Below the pieces are notes generated by a model, which worked only from the letters and a program-made list of their open reading frames with translations, searched no databases and was not told the origin of the DNA. A DNA stretch of 64,000 nucleotides from positions 1,574,073 through 1,638,072 of the forward strand of contig NZ_WEGH01000002.1 in the NCBI RefSeq assembly GCF_009604375.1, in the 5' to 3' direction. Made by a program: the position numbers and the translations under genes. Origin of the DNA: Actinomadura macrotermitis. Its GTDB lineage: Bacteria; Actinomycetota; Actinomycetes; Streptosporangiales; Streptosporangiaceae. The first letter of the stretch is position 1; every line of letters starts with the position of its first letter. This document shows, in pieces, positions 1 to 7,973 of this stretch.

Positions 1-1587
1 GGTGCGCAGCACCTGGGTGACGGCCCGCACGCCCGGCCGCCGCCGCAGTTCGGCGGCCTGCGCGGCGGTCATCGGCCCGAGCACGTGGCTCGCGCGGGTC
101 CCGGCCCGCGCCTGTTCGGCGGCGGCGTTCTTGACGGTCGTCTCGGCGAACATCAGCGTGCCCGACAGCGCGATCATCAGGGTGAGCGGGCCGAGCACCG
201 CCGCGGTCCGCCGCGTGTCGGCCCGCAGGTTCGCCGCGACCAGCCCGCCGGCGGGGATCAGGCCGAGGGTGCAGCGGGCGAGCAGCGGCCCGAGCAGGGT
301 GATCGCGGTCGTCCAGGCCAGCGCGGTGAGCGGCGTCAGCGGCCCGGACGCCGCGTCGCTGTGCACCGAGGTCAGCACGAGCGTCAGCACGACGCCCGCC
401 GCGACGGCGGCGAGCCCGGCCAGGACGCGGAGCCAGGGCGTCCGGCCCGGGGTGAGCGCGGCCTCGCCGAGCGCCTCCACCGGCCGCAGCCGGGCGACCC
501 GCCGCGCCGAGACCCGCGCGGCGATCCACGCCGCCGGGACGGTCGCCGCGACCGCGGCGAGCGGCGCGAACGGGCCGAGCACGAGCGGCAGCTCGGCCGG
601 GACCGCGCCGAGCCCGACGAACCGGCCGTGCAGCCACGCGCCGAGCGGCAGCCCGGCGAGCGCGCCGGGCACCGCCGCGAGCACGCCGACCAGCAGCGCC
701 TCGCCGCCGATCAGCCGGCGCACCTGCCGGGGCGTGGCGGCGACGGCGCGCAGCAGCGCCAGCTCGCGTTCGCGCTGCTGGACGGTGATGCCGAACGTGC
801 CGGTGACGGCCAGCAGCGCGACCAGCAGCGACGTGCCGCCGAGCGCGGCGCCCATGCTGATCAGCCTGGTGCGGGCGGCGTCGACGCCGAGGAACTCCAC
901 CTGGCCGCGGCCGTCGCCGGTCCGCACGACGGCCGCGCCGCCGACGGCGTCCCGGACGGCCTTGGCGGCGCCCGCCGGCCACACGCCGATCGCGGTCACC
1001 TGGCCGGGCCGGGCGGCGAGCCGCGCCGCCTCGCCGGTGCTGAAGAACACGCCCGCGTTCTGCCGGGACACGCCGACGACGGTGTAGGCGCCGGGCCCGG
1101 CGGGGGTGAGGACCCGCAGCCGCGCGCCGACCCGTCCCCGCGCCACCACGATCTCCCCGGCGGCCCGCGGGGCACGCCCCGCGCGCAGCGCGACGGGGGT
1201 GAGCGCGGCCGACTCCCAGCCGTGCCCGGTCGCCTTCCCGTCCGGCCCCAGCACGGGGACCGACACCTCGGGCACCGCCCGCTCGACGCCCGGCACCGAC
1301 CGGATCCGCTCGGCCAGCGCCGCGGGGATCCAGGCCCGCGCGGTGTTCGGCTTGCTCTTGCGCTTGAACTCGCCGTCGCCCTTGTCCTTCAGGAAGTGCG
1401 ACTCGGGGTCGCCGGCGACGATCACCGGCGCGCCCGCGTACCGGCCGGGGCGGGCGTGCCCGGCCAGGCCGGTGGTCATCAGCGTGCCGCAGGCGCAGAT
1501 CATCGCGGCGGCGCAGAACAGGGCGGCGAACGCGCCGGCGAAGGACGCCTTGCGGTGCCGCAGCGCATGCAGGGCGAAGGAGATCAT
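1..1587 (-). CDS. ABC transporter permease, FtsX/MacB type (3' end beyond window)
   Basis: The membrane subunit of an ABC exporter; its 529 codons run off the left edge without a stop. The start MISFALHALRHRKASFAGAF is the usual cytoplasmic amphipathic start plus first membrane segment of FtsX-like permeases. A large extracytoplasmic domain follows (about residues 45-270), then a cluster of membrane segments with the family motif QQRERELALLRAVAATPRQV around residue 300. The ATG overlaps the stop of the upstream ATPase gene in an ATGA tetranucleotide, so the two are translationally coupled. The substrate is unknown; the family exports peptides, lipoproteins or drugs or transmits mechanical signals. 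A second operon of this type lies at 11912-14578. Confidence 0.9.
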   Translation of the reverse strand, partial: MISFALHALRHRKASFAGAFAALFCAAAMICACGTLMTTGLAGHARPGRYAGAPVIVAGDPESHFLKDKGDGEFKRKSKPNTARAWIPAALAERIRSVPGVERAVPEVSVPVLGPDGKATGHGWESAALTPVALRAGRAPRAAGEIVVARGRVGARLRVLTPAGPGAYTVVGVSRQNAGVFFSTGEAARLAARPGQVTAIGVWPAGAAKAVRDAVGGAAVVRTGDGRGQVEFLGVDAARTRLISMGAALGGTSLLVALLAVTGTFGITVQQRERELALLRAVAATPRQVRRLIGGEALLVGVLAAVPGALAGLPLGAWLHGRFVGLGAVPAELPLVLGPFAPLAAVAATVPAAWIAARVSARRVARLRPVEALGEAALTPGRTPWLRVLAGLAAVAAGVVLTLVLTSVHSDAASGPLTPLTALAWTTAITLLGPLLARCTLGLIPAGGLVAANLRADTRRTAAVLGPLTLMIALSGTLMFAETTVKNAAAEQARAGTRASHVLGPMTAAQAAELRRRPGVRAVTQVLRT

Positions 1588-2318
1588 CGGACGTAGGCCC
1601 CCAGCCGGGTCATGCGCTCGGCGACCGCGCCGGCGGTCGGGGCGCTCATCGCGTCGACGATCCGGCCGTCGGCCAGGTACAGGACGGTGTCGGCGTAGGA
1701 CGCGGCCACCGGGTCGTGGGTGACCATCACGACGGTCTGGCCGAGGGCGTCCACCGCCTCGCGCAGCAGCGCCAGCACGTCCTTGGCGGTCATGGTGTCG
1801 AGCGCGCCGGTCGGCTCGTCGCCGAACACCACCTCGGGCCGGGTGACCAGCGCCCGCGCGATCGCGACCCGCTGCTGCTGGCCGCCCGACAGCTGCCCGG
1901 GGCGGTGCCCGGCCCGCCCGCCGAGCCCGACCCGCTCCAGCACCTCGCCGAGCCAGGCCGGGTCGGCCTTGGCCCGCGCCATCCGCAGCGGCAGCGTGAC
2001 GTTCTGCGCGACGGTCAGCGACGGCACCAGGTTGAACGCCTGGAACACGAACCCGACCCGCCGCCGGCGCAGCTCGGTCAGCCTGGTCTCGCTCAGCGTC
2101 GCCAGCTCGGTCCCGCCGAGCCGCACCGAGCCGGCCGTCGGGGTGTCGAGCCCGGCGGCGCAGTGCAGGAAGGTCGACTTGCCCGATCCGGACGGCCCCA
2201 TCACCGCCGTGAAGCCGCCCTTGGGCAGCCCGACCGAGACCTCCCGCAACGCCGCGACCGCGCCTCTGCCCTTGCCGTAGACCTTGCTGACCTGCTCCAG
2301 CACCACTGCTTCTGCCAT
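1584..2318 (-). CDS. ABC transporter ATP-binding protein, MacB/LolD family
   Basis: 244 residues, normal for the family. Walker A GPSGSGKST at 41-49, Q-loop Gln93, signature LSGGQ at 143-147, Walker B ending in DEPTGALD with catalytic Glu168, and switch His201. All nucleotide-binding elements are intact, so it should drive the adjacent FtsX-type permease. LTVAQNV and PTGALD are typical of the MacB/LolD branch. ATG start; the stop overlaps the next start by 4 nt. Upstream on the same strand lies a LysR gene, 67 bp away, with a perfect palindrome between the two coding regions. Confidence 0.93.
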   Translation of the reverse strand: MAEAVVLEQVSKVYGKGRGAVAALREVSVGLPKGGFTAVMGPSGSGKSTFLHCAAGLDTPTAGSVRLGGTELATLSETRLTELRRRRVGFVFQAFNLVPSLTVAQNVTLPLRMARAKADPAWLGEVLERVGLGGRAGHRPGQLSGGQQQRVAIARALVTRPEVVFGDEPTGALDTMTAKDVLALLREAVDALGQTVVMVTHDPVAASYADTVLYLADGRIVDAMSAPTAGAVAERMTRLGAYVR

Positions 2319-2372
2319 GCCTCCAACCCTGCCGAGGCGGGAGGCGGCGTCCCAGAGATCTCGTCATCGATC

Positions 2373-2393
2373 ACCCATGACATCGTCATGGGT
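2373..2393. terminator. perfect 9-bp inverted repeat at the end of the LysR gene
   Basis: Arms ACCCATGAC and GTCATGGGT separated by ATC. It overlaps the stop codon of the LysR gene (2386-2388) and lies 55 bp before the ABC ATPase start. It could be a short terminator of the LysR transcript or an operator for the ABC operon; a further GTCAT half-site at about 2363-2367 favours an operator reading slightly. Confidence 0.45.
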
Positions 2394-3279
2394 CCCGGCC
2401 GAGCAGCTCTGCCGCCGCCGCCGCGAACGCCAGCACCAGGGCGGTGGCCCGGTCCTCCCGCCAGAACAGCGACCACTCCACCGGCGGCGCGTCGCTGAAG
2501 GGGACGTAGGCGACGCCGGGCCGCGGGTAGTACCGCCGGGCCTGCGCACCGACCGGCAGGACGCCTTCCCCAGCACTGACGAACGCGAGGAACTCGTTGA
2601 GCGTCGAAGCCCGCGGGCCGGACGGAACGGGCCGTCCGGCGGGTGTCTCCGTAGGGCTGTGCCGTGCCGCGTAGGACGCAGGCAGCTCCCCGTCGTGGCG
2701 CAGCACCGGCACCCGCGCCAGATCCTCCAGCGAGACCGACGCGCGGCGGGCGAAGGGGTGCCCCGCCGGTACCGCGAGCATCGCCGCCTCGCGCACCAGG
2801 ACGGGCCCGGCGGCGACGCCCGGCACGTCCAGCGGGCCCGCCGCCATGAGCAGGTCGAGCTCGCCGTCGCGCAGCAGCGGCCAGTCCCGGATCCGCACCT
2901 CCTCCAGCAGCACCCGGCTGCCGGGGTGCCGGTCGCGGAACGGCCCGGCGGCGTCGAGCATCAGCTGGCCGGCGGCCGCGCCGGTGAAGCCGACGCGCAG
3001 CGTCCCGGCCATGCCGCGGCCGTACCGCGTCGCGCGCTCCACCGCCGCGCCGATCCGGGTCCAGGCGGGCCGCAGCTCGGCGTAAAGCTCCGCGCCGGTC
3101 GCGGTGAGGGCGACGCGGCGGCTGGTGCGCTCGAACAGCGGGACGCCGATCCGCCGCTCCAGCCTGCGGATCGTCTGGCTGATCCGGGCGGTGGACACGT
3201 GCAGGCGTTCGGCGGTGCGGCCGAAGTGCAGTTCCTCGGCGAGCGTCAGGAACGCCTCCAGCTCGTGCCGCTCCAGCAT
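2386..3279 (-). CDS. LysR-family transcriptional regulator
   Basis: 297 residues from the chosen ATG at 3279. An in-frame ATG 17 codons upstream exists, but MLERHELEAFLTLAEEL is the classical LysR start and GGAGG lies just ahead of it. N-terminal winged HTH (about 1-60, FGRTAERLHVSTARISQTIRRLERRIG) is followed by a LysR substrate-binding domain. It is divergent from a SnoaL-like gene at 3400, the usual arrangement for a LysR protein and its target; the downstream ABC operon is an alternative target. The two GATCGTT repeats in the shared intergenic region are candidate binding half-sites. Confidence 0.88.
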   Translation of the reverse strand: MLERHELEAFLTLAEELHFGRTAERLHVSTARISQTIRRLERRIGVPLFERTSRRVALTATGAELYAELRPAWTRIGAAVERATRYGRGMAGTLRVGFTGAAAGQLMLDAAGPFRDRHPGSRVLLEEVRIRDWPLLRDGELDLLMAAGPLDVPGVAAGPVLVREAAMLAVPAGHPFARRASVSLEDLARVPVLRHDGELPASYAARHSPTETPAGRPVPSGPRASTLNEFLAFVSAGEGVLPVGAQARRYYPRPGVAYVPFSDAPPVEWSLFWREDRATALVLAFAAAAAELLGRDP

Positions 3280-3288
3280 CCGGCCTCC

Positions 3289-3316
3289 GATCGTTAAACC
3301 AGACTTCACGATCGTT
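3289..3316. promoter_or_regulatory. GATCGTT direct repeats between divergent LysR and SnoaL genes
   Basis: Two GATCGTT copies at 3289-3295 and 3310-3316, 21 bp apart, which is two helical turns. They sit immediately upstream of the LysR start. Direct repeats on one DNA face in a LysR divergent promoter suggest a regulator site, but no experimental support is available. Confidence 0.35.
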
Positions 3317-3399
3317 GCAGCATGACACATTGATCATCAGCGGTCCGGAGAGCAGGGTGAAGGAGTCGGAACCACACGCCACCTGTATCGGAGCACCCC

Positions 3400-3909
3400 A
3401 TGTACGTCACCGCCGACCGCGCCCTGTCCGCTCCGGCCGACGACGCGGACGCGACCCTTCGTGAACTCCGGGACCGGGTGGAGATCGTCGACGCGCTGCA
3501 CCGGTTCGCCCTCGGCCAGGACCTGAAGGACCGGGACCTGTTCGCCTCGGCCTTCGCCGCCGACGCCGAGCTGGACTTCGCCCCGGCGGCCGCGAAGTGG
3601 GGCGCCGCGCCGCCGCTGATGACCGGCCGGGACGCCATCGTCGACACGATCCTCGCCCTGTTCGCCGGCCGGGTCGACACCACCCACCAGGTCACCAACG
3701 CCCGCGTGGCGATCGACGGCGACACCGCCCGCCTCACCGCGCTGGTGGAGGCCCAGCACCTGCTCACCGCCGACCACCGGGTGCACGCGCTGCTGAAGAA
3801 CCCCTACGACGTGGAGCTGGCCCGCGACGGCGGCCGCTGGGTCATCACCCGGATGCGGATCGACAACACCTGGCTCACCGGCGACCCCGCGGCGATCTTC
3901 GCGCCCTGA
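3400..3909 (+). CDS. SnoaL-like / NTF2-fold protein
   Basis: 169 residues. The N-terminal helix LRELRDRVEIVDALHRFALGQDLKDRDLFASAF and the sheet-rich second half ending in VELARDGGRWVITRMRIDNTWLTGD are characteristic of the SnoaL_4/NTF2-like fold, an alpha+beta cone with a central pocket. Members include polyketide cyclases, dehydratases and many small-molecule enzymes of unknown substrate. It is divergent from a LysR regulator, its probable controller. ATG at 3400. The response-regulator gene follows with its GTG 34 nt after this stop. Confidence 0.8.
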   Translation: MYVTADRALSAPADDADATLRELRDRVEIVDALHRFALGQDLKDRDLFASAFAADAELDFAPAAAKWGAAPPLMTGRDAIVDTILALFAGRVDTTHQVTNARVAIDGDTARLTALVEAQHLLTADHRVHALLKNPYDVELARDGGRWVITRMRIDNTWLTGDPAAIFAP

Positions 3910-3943
3910 GACCATGGACCCCGGCGACCCCCGGGGAGGACAT

Positions 3944-4549
3944 GTGATCAGGCTGCTGATCGCCGAGGACCAGCACGTGGTGCGCGGCGCGCTGGTGGCG
4001 CTGCTCGGTCTGGAACCGGACCTGGAGGTCGTCGCCGAGGTCGGGACCGGCACCGACGTCGTCCCGGCGGCGCGGGCGCACCGCCCCGACGTCGCGGTGC
4101 TCGACGTCGACATGCCCGGCATGGACGGCCTCGACGCCGCCGCCGCGCTGCGCGAGGCGCTCCCGGCCTGCCGCGCCCTGATGCTCACCGGCAACGGCCG
4201 CCCGGGTCACCTGCGGCGCGCGCTGGACGCCAAGGTGAGCGGGTTCGTCCTGAAAACGGCGCCGCCGGACGAGCTGGCCGAGGCGATCCGCACCGTCGCG
4301 GCCGGCGGGCGCGTGCTGGACCCGAACCTGGCCGTCGCCGCGTGGGACCTGGCGGGCGACCCGCTGACGCCGCGCGAGAAGGACGTGCTGCGGATGACCG
4401 CGGACGGCGCCGAGCCCGCCGAGATCTCCGGCGCGCTGCACCTGTCGGCCGGGACGGTCCGCAACCACCTAACGGCGATCGTCGCCAAGCTGAACGCCCG
4501 CGGCCGCACCGACGCCGTCCGCATCGCCCGCGAGGCCGGCTGGATCTAG
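3944..4549 (+). CDS. NarL/FixJ-family response regulator
   Basis: 201 residues from GTG at 3944, which has GGGGAGGA directly ahead and gives the canonical start MIRLLIAEDQHVVRGAL; an ATG at 3914 would add ten unusual residues. Receiver domain with acidic pair E8/D9, phospho-acceptor Asp54 (VLDVDMPG), Thr82 and Lys104. The C-terminal LuxR-type HTH (about 140-201) contains LTPREKDVLR and SAGTVRNHLTAIVAKL. The partner kinase is the convergent gene ending at 4469, whose last codons overlap this gene by 81 bp. The sequence is close to the DesR-like group. Target genes are unknown; the two ABC operons are plausible. Confidence 0.93.
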   Translation: MIRLLIAEDQHVVRGALVALLGLEPDLEVVAEVGTGTDVVPAARAHRPDVAVLDVDMPGMDGLDAAAALREALPACRALMLTGNGRPGHLRRALDAKVSGFVLKTAPPDELAEAIRTVAAGGRVLDPNLAVAAWDLAGDPLTPREKDVLRMTADGAEPAEISGALHLSAGTVRNHLTAIVAKLNARGRTDAVRIAREAGWI

Positions 4550-6559
4550 GCGCGCGGTCAGCCGGAACCGGTCGCCGTCGCGCCCCGCTTCCAGCCGGCC
4601 GCCGGCCGCGGCGAGCCGGGTCCGCAGGTTCCCGATGCCCGAGCCGGGCGGGGCGACCCGCGCGGGCGCGCCGTCGTTGGCGACGCTCAGCCCGTCCGCC
4701 CGGACGGTGATCTCGCAGTGCCGGGCGGCGCTGTGCCGCAGCACGTTGGTGACGGCCTCGCGCAGCACCGCGCCGAGGACGGTCGCGGCGGCGGCGGGCG
4801 GGTCGCCGTCGCGCGCCACCCGCACCTCGATCCCGGCCGCCTCCAGCACCGACCGCGCCGAGGCCAGCTCGGCGTCCAGGTCCAGCCGGGGCGCGGTGCA
4901 GGTGAGGGCGTCCATGTCGGCGCGGGCCCGGACCGCCATCGCGACCATGTCGGCGAACTCGCGCGCGGCCCGCGCCGGGTCGGACCGCTCCAGCCGCCGC
5001 GCCAGCTCGCCCTTCAGCAGGACCGCGGCGAAGGTGTGGCCGAGCAGGTCGTGCAGGTCGCGGGCCGCGCGCAGCCGCTCCTGGACGACGGCGGCGCGGG
5101 CCAGCCCGGCCGACGCGGCGCGCAGCTCGTCGGCCAGCTGCGCGGGCCGGACCAGCCCGTACACCACCAGCCCCGTCACCAGCGCGCTGATCACCGAGTT
5201 GGCGACGAGCGGCGCGCCCGCGCCGGCCGCCCACGCGATCACGCCCATGCTGACCAGTACCGCGCCGACCAGCGGCCACGCGGCGGCGGCGGGCAGCAGC
5301 ACCAGCAGCGCGCCCGCCAGGTATCCCGGCGTGCCGCCCCAGGCCTCCTTGAACCAGATCAGCGGCAGGTAGCAGAGCAGCGCCAGGGGCAGCAGCGTCC
5401 ACCGGCCGCGCGGCCAGAGGATCAGCGCGCAGCAGGCCGCCAGCAGCGGCACGGCGGCCAGCGCCTGCGCGGCCGACATCAGCAGCAGGCCCTTGACGCT
5501 CAGGCCGGTGAGCACGGTGGCGAGCAGCGCCAGTGACAGCCGGTGCTCGCGCCCGCCCGCGGGGCACGGCGGTTCGGTGGCGGTGACCTGGGCCGTCACC
5601 GCGAACCGGCCGTCGGGCTCCAGCCCGGCGGTGAGCCGCCCGCCGACCTCGGCGACCCGCGCGGCCAGGTCGTCCAGCGCCGCGGCGGCGCGCTCGGCGG
5701 TCCGCTCGCCGTCGCCGGCGACCCGCAGCACGAGCATGCCGCCGCGCTCGGCGGTCTCGATCTCGCAGCGCCGTGCGGTGCCCTGCCGCACCACGTCGGT
5801 GACGGCCTCGCGCAGCACCGCCGCCAGCAGCGTGCCCGCCTGCCCGAGCGGCTCGTTGTGCCCGGTCCGCACCGCCGCCTCGATCCCGGCGGACGCCAGC
5901 AGGCCCCGCGCGGCGGCGATCTCGGGCGCGAGTGACAGGCCGCGCAGGTCGGCGGCGGCGGACCGGACGGCGCCGAGCGACTCGCGCGCCGTCGCCAGCA
6001 CCTCGCCGAGCCCGCCGGGCCGCGCCCGCGCGATGCGGTCCAGGGCGCGGCCGATGCCGTCGTCCAGCGTGGCGGCCATCGCGAGCCGCTCCTCCTCCAC
6101 CGCCGACACCGCGAGCGCGAGCCGGGCGGCGTGCACCTCCTCGATCCGGCCGACGAACCCGGCCAGGCCGTAGGTGACCAGGCAGGTCAGCGCCACCGTG
6201 ATCGAGATGCCGAGGGTGCCGTCCGCGGTGCCGTCCCGCACGGCCTCGATGACGACGGCCGAGACGGCGGCCGCCGCCGCCACGCGCCACGCGCCGTCCA
6301 GCAGCAGCGCCGCCATCAGCAGCCCGAGCATGCTCGCCGTCACCTCGAACGGCAGCACGGCGGTGTAGGTCAGGGCGGCCTGGACGGCGGTGGCGGCCGG
6401 CGTGCGGAGCCGCTCCAGGCGCGGCACCAGGTAGCGGAGCTGGAGCGCGAACACCGGCAGCACCGCGACCGCCGACCAGGGCCGGGAGAGCAGGTAGACG
6501 CCCACCATGCTCGCCAGGACGGCGATCGCGAGCGTCCGCGCGACACGGGGCTCGGACAT
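4469..6559 (-). CDS. two-module sensor histidine kinase with degenerate N-terminal module
   Basis: 696 residues, about twice the size of a DesK-type kinase. Two consecutive membrane-plus-kinase modules are visible. In module 1 (about 1-330) membrane segments are followed by EEERLAMAATLDDGIG, where the phosphorylatable His is Asp166, and by REAVTDVVRQG, where the N-box Asn is Asp255; the glycine box is missing. In module 2 (about 340-670) membrane segments are followed by QERLRAARDLHDLLGH with His503, REAVTNVLRH with Asn605 and GSGIGNL at 639-645. Module 2 should be active and module 1 a pseudokinase. The last 26 residues are encoded antisense to the response-regulator gene. GGGGGGA precedes the ATG. 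Confidence 0.92.
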   Translation of the reverse strand: MSEPRVARTLAIAVLASMVGVYLLSRPWSAVAVLPVFALQLRYLVPRLERLRTPAATAVQAALTYTAVLPFEVTASMLGLLMAALLLDGAWRVAAAAAVSAVVIEAVRDGTADGTLGISITVALTCLVTYGLAGFVGRIEEVHAARLALAVSAVEEERLAMAATLDDGIGRALDRIARARPGGLGEVLATARESLGAVRSAAADLRGLSLAPEIAAARGLLASAGIEAAVRTGHNEPLGQAGTLLAAVLREAVTDVVRQGTARRCEIETAERGGMLVLRVAGDGERTAERAAAALDDLAARVAEVGGRLTAGLEPDGRFAVTAQVTATEPPCPAGGREHRLSLALLATVLTGLSVKGLLLMSAAQALAAVPLLAACCALILWPRGRWTLLPLALLCYLPLIWFKEAWGGTPGYLAGALLVLLPAAAAWPLVGAVLVSMGVIAWAAGAGAPLVANSVISALVTGLVVYGLVRPAQLADELRAASAGLARAAVVQERLRAARDLHDLLGHTFAAVLLKGELARRLERSDPARAAREFADMVAMAVRARADMDALTCTAPRLDLDAELASARSVLEAAGIEVRVARDGDPPAAAATVLGAVLREAVTNVLRHSAARHCEITVRADGLSVANDGAPARVAPPGSGIGNLRTRLAAAGGRLEAGRDGDRFRLTARLDPAGLAGDADGVGAAAGVQLGDDRR

Positions 6560-6620
6560 GTCCCCCCAACATCAGTTATCGCCCGAATCGTAACCGCGCG
6601 AACCCGCATAGCATGCACCG

Positions 6621-7466
6621 GTGGAGGTTCTGAGTCCCCAGCAGTGGCGCGCGCGGGCCGCCGCGCACCGCGCGCGGATCGAGGCGTGGACGGCGCCGCA
6701 CCTGGCCCGCCGCGAGGCGGGCACGGCCCACCCGGTCGAGGACTTCCTGTTCACCTACTACAGCCACCGCCCGGCCCGCCTCGCGCAGTGGCACCCGGGC
6801 GCGCACGTGGTGCTGCGGGGCGCCCGCGACCACGGGCGCGACTACCTGGACACCCCGGACGGCGCCACGGTCGACGTCGCCTCCCTCATGGAGCGCCGCC
6901 GCGCCTCCGTCGCATGGATCTCCAGGCTGCTCACCGCGACGGCCGCCCGCCCCGCCTTCCACGGCTGCTTCGGGCTGCACGAGTGGGCGATGGTCTACCG
7001 CGCGCCCGAGGTCCGGCACGCGTCCTGGCCGATGCGCCTCGCCCCGCCGGCGATCGCGGCGGTCGTCGAGGAGCGCGGCGTCCGCTGCAGCCACTTCGAC
7101 GCGTTCCGCTTCTTCACCGACGAGGCGCGCCCGCTGAACGCCCTGCAGCCGTCCCGCGACACCCAGCACGACCTGGAGCAGCCGGGCTGCCTGCACGCCA
7201 ACATGGACCTGTACAAGTGGGCGTACAAGCTGTCGCCGCTGGTCGCCTCCGAGCTGGTCGCCGACTGCTTCGGCCTGGCCCGCGACATCCGCCTGATGGA
7301 CATGCGGGCCAGCCCCTACGACCTGTCGGCGCTCGGGCACGAACCCGTCCGCGTCGAGACGCCCGAGGGCCGCGCCGAGTACGCCGCCGCCCAGCGCGCC
7401 TTCACCGAACGCGCGCGGCCCCTGCGCGCCCGCCTCATCGAGGCGTGCGAGCGCCTGCTGGCCTGA
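6621..7466 (+). CDS. conserved actinobacterial protein, often labelled 3-methyladenine DNA glycosylase
   Basis: 281 residues, starting at GTG 6621 (MEVLSPQQWRARAAAHRARI). I recognise the family by HPVEDFLFTYYSHRPARLAQWHPG and by the conserved HANMDLYKWAYKLSPLV. Databases often call such proteins 3-methyladenine DNA glycosylase, but I see no helix-hairpin-helix or other glycosylase motif, so that function should be treated as transferred annotation. It is divergent from the histidine kinase, with 61 bp between starts, and convergent with the HxlR gene 7 bp away. No signal peptide or membrane segment. Confidence 0.7.
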   Translation: MEVLSPQQWRARAAAHRARIEAWTAPHLARREAGTAHPVEDFLFTYYSHRPARLAQWHPGAHVVLRGARDHGRDYLDTPDGATVDVASLMERRRASVAWISRLLTATAARPAFHGCFGLHEWAMVYRAPEVRHASWPMRLAPPAIAAVVEERGVRCSHFDAFRFFTDEARPLNALQPSRDTQHDLEQPGCLHANMDLYKWAYKLSPLVASELVADCFGLARDIRLMDMRASPYDLSALGHEPVRVETPEGRAEYAAAQRAFTERARPLRARLIEACERLLA

Positions 7467-7473
7467 ACGCCGG

Positions 7474-7872
7474 TCAGGTCACCGGCCGCGGCGCGGCGGC
7501 GGCCCGCGCGTCGAACTCCGCCCGCGTGGCGAGGATCTCCGGGACGTGCGCGGCCGACCACTCGGCGATGGCGGTGGTCAGCTTCCCGGCCTCGGCGCCC
7601 AGCCCGGTCAGCGCGTACTCCACCCGGGGCGGGACGGTGGGGTACACCGTGCGGCTGACCAGGCCGTCGCGCTCCAGCGCGCGCAGCGTCCGCGTCAGCA
7701 TCTTCTGGGTGATGCCGTCGAGCGCCCGGCGCAGCTCGTTGAACCGCATCGGCCCCTCCTGGCGCCGCAGCGCCGCCAGGACGTACAGGGTCCACTTGTC
7801 GGCGAGCACCTCGACGACCGTGCGGGAGGGGCAGTCGCGGCGGTAGGTGAGCGGCCACTGGGTGGTATCCAT
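7474..7872 (-). CDS. HxlR-family transcriptional regulator
   Basis: 132 residues from ATG 7872 (MDTTQWPLTYRRDCPSRTVV). The longer reading from 7932 would run through the operator region. The HxlR winged HTH is clear: VLADKWTLYVLAALRRQEGPMRFNELRRALDGITQKMLTRTLRALERDGLV, then the wing RTVYPTVPPRVEYALT. The single N-terminal Cys (CPSR) occupies the position used for redox sensing in several HxlR proteins such as HypR and YodB. It is divergent from a quinone oxidoreductase-like gene, a classical HxlR target, and probably represses it and itself. Confidence 0.9.
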   Translation of the reverse strand: MDTTQWPLTYRRDCPSRTVVEVLADKWTLYVLAALRRQEGPMRFNELRRALDGITQKMLTRTLRALERDGLVSRTVYPTVPPRVEYALTGLGAEAGKLTTAIAEWSAAHVPEILATRAEFDARAAAAPRPVT

Positions 7873-7944
7873 GGGGTACCTAGATATCAAACAGGTGCCT
7901 TCTTCACAACGGATACCGGTCTCCACCAGCATGTGTACCGGTAC
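7864..7944. promoter_or_regulatory. candidate HxlR operators
   Basis: Between the HxlR start and the oxidoreductase start are GGTA-N9-TACC at 7864-7880, TACCGGT at 7914-7920 and the perfect palindrome GTACCGGTAC at 7935-7944. The two TACCGGT copies start 22 bp apart, about two helical turns, as expected for cooperative dimer binding. Confidence 0.5.
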
Positions 7945-7973
7945 CAGTGATCGAGAACGAAGGGACCGGGCGG

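Noticed and set aside
2..1723. Plus-strand frames over the first 1.7 kb
   Set aside because: Their translations are Ala/Arg/Ser-rich noise; the minus strand encodes a clear FtsX-type permease coupled to its ATPase.
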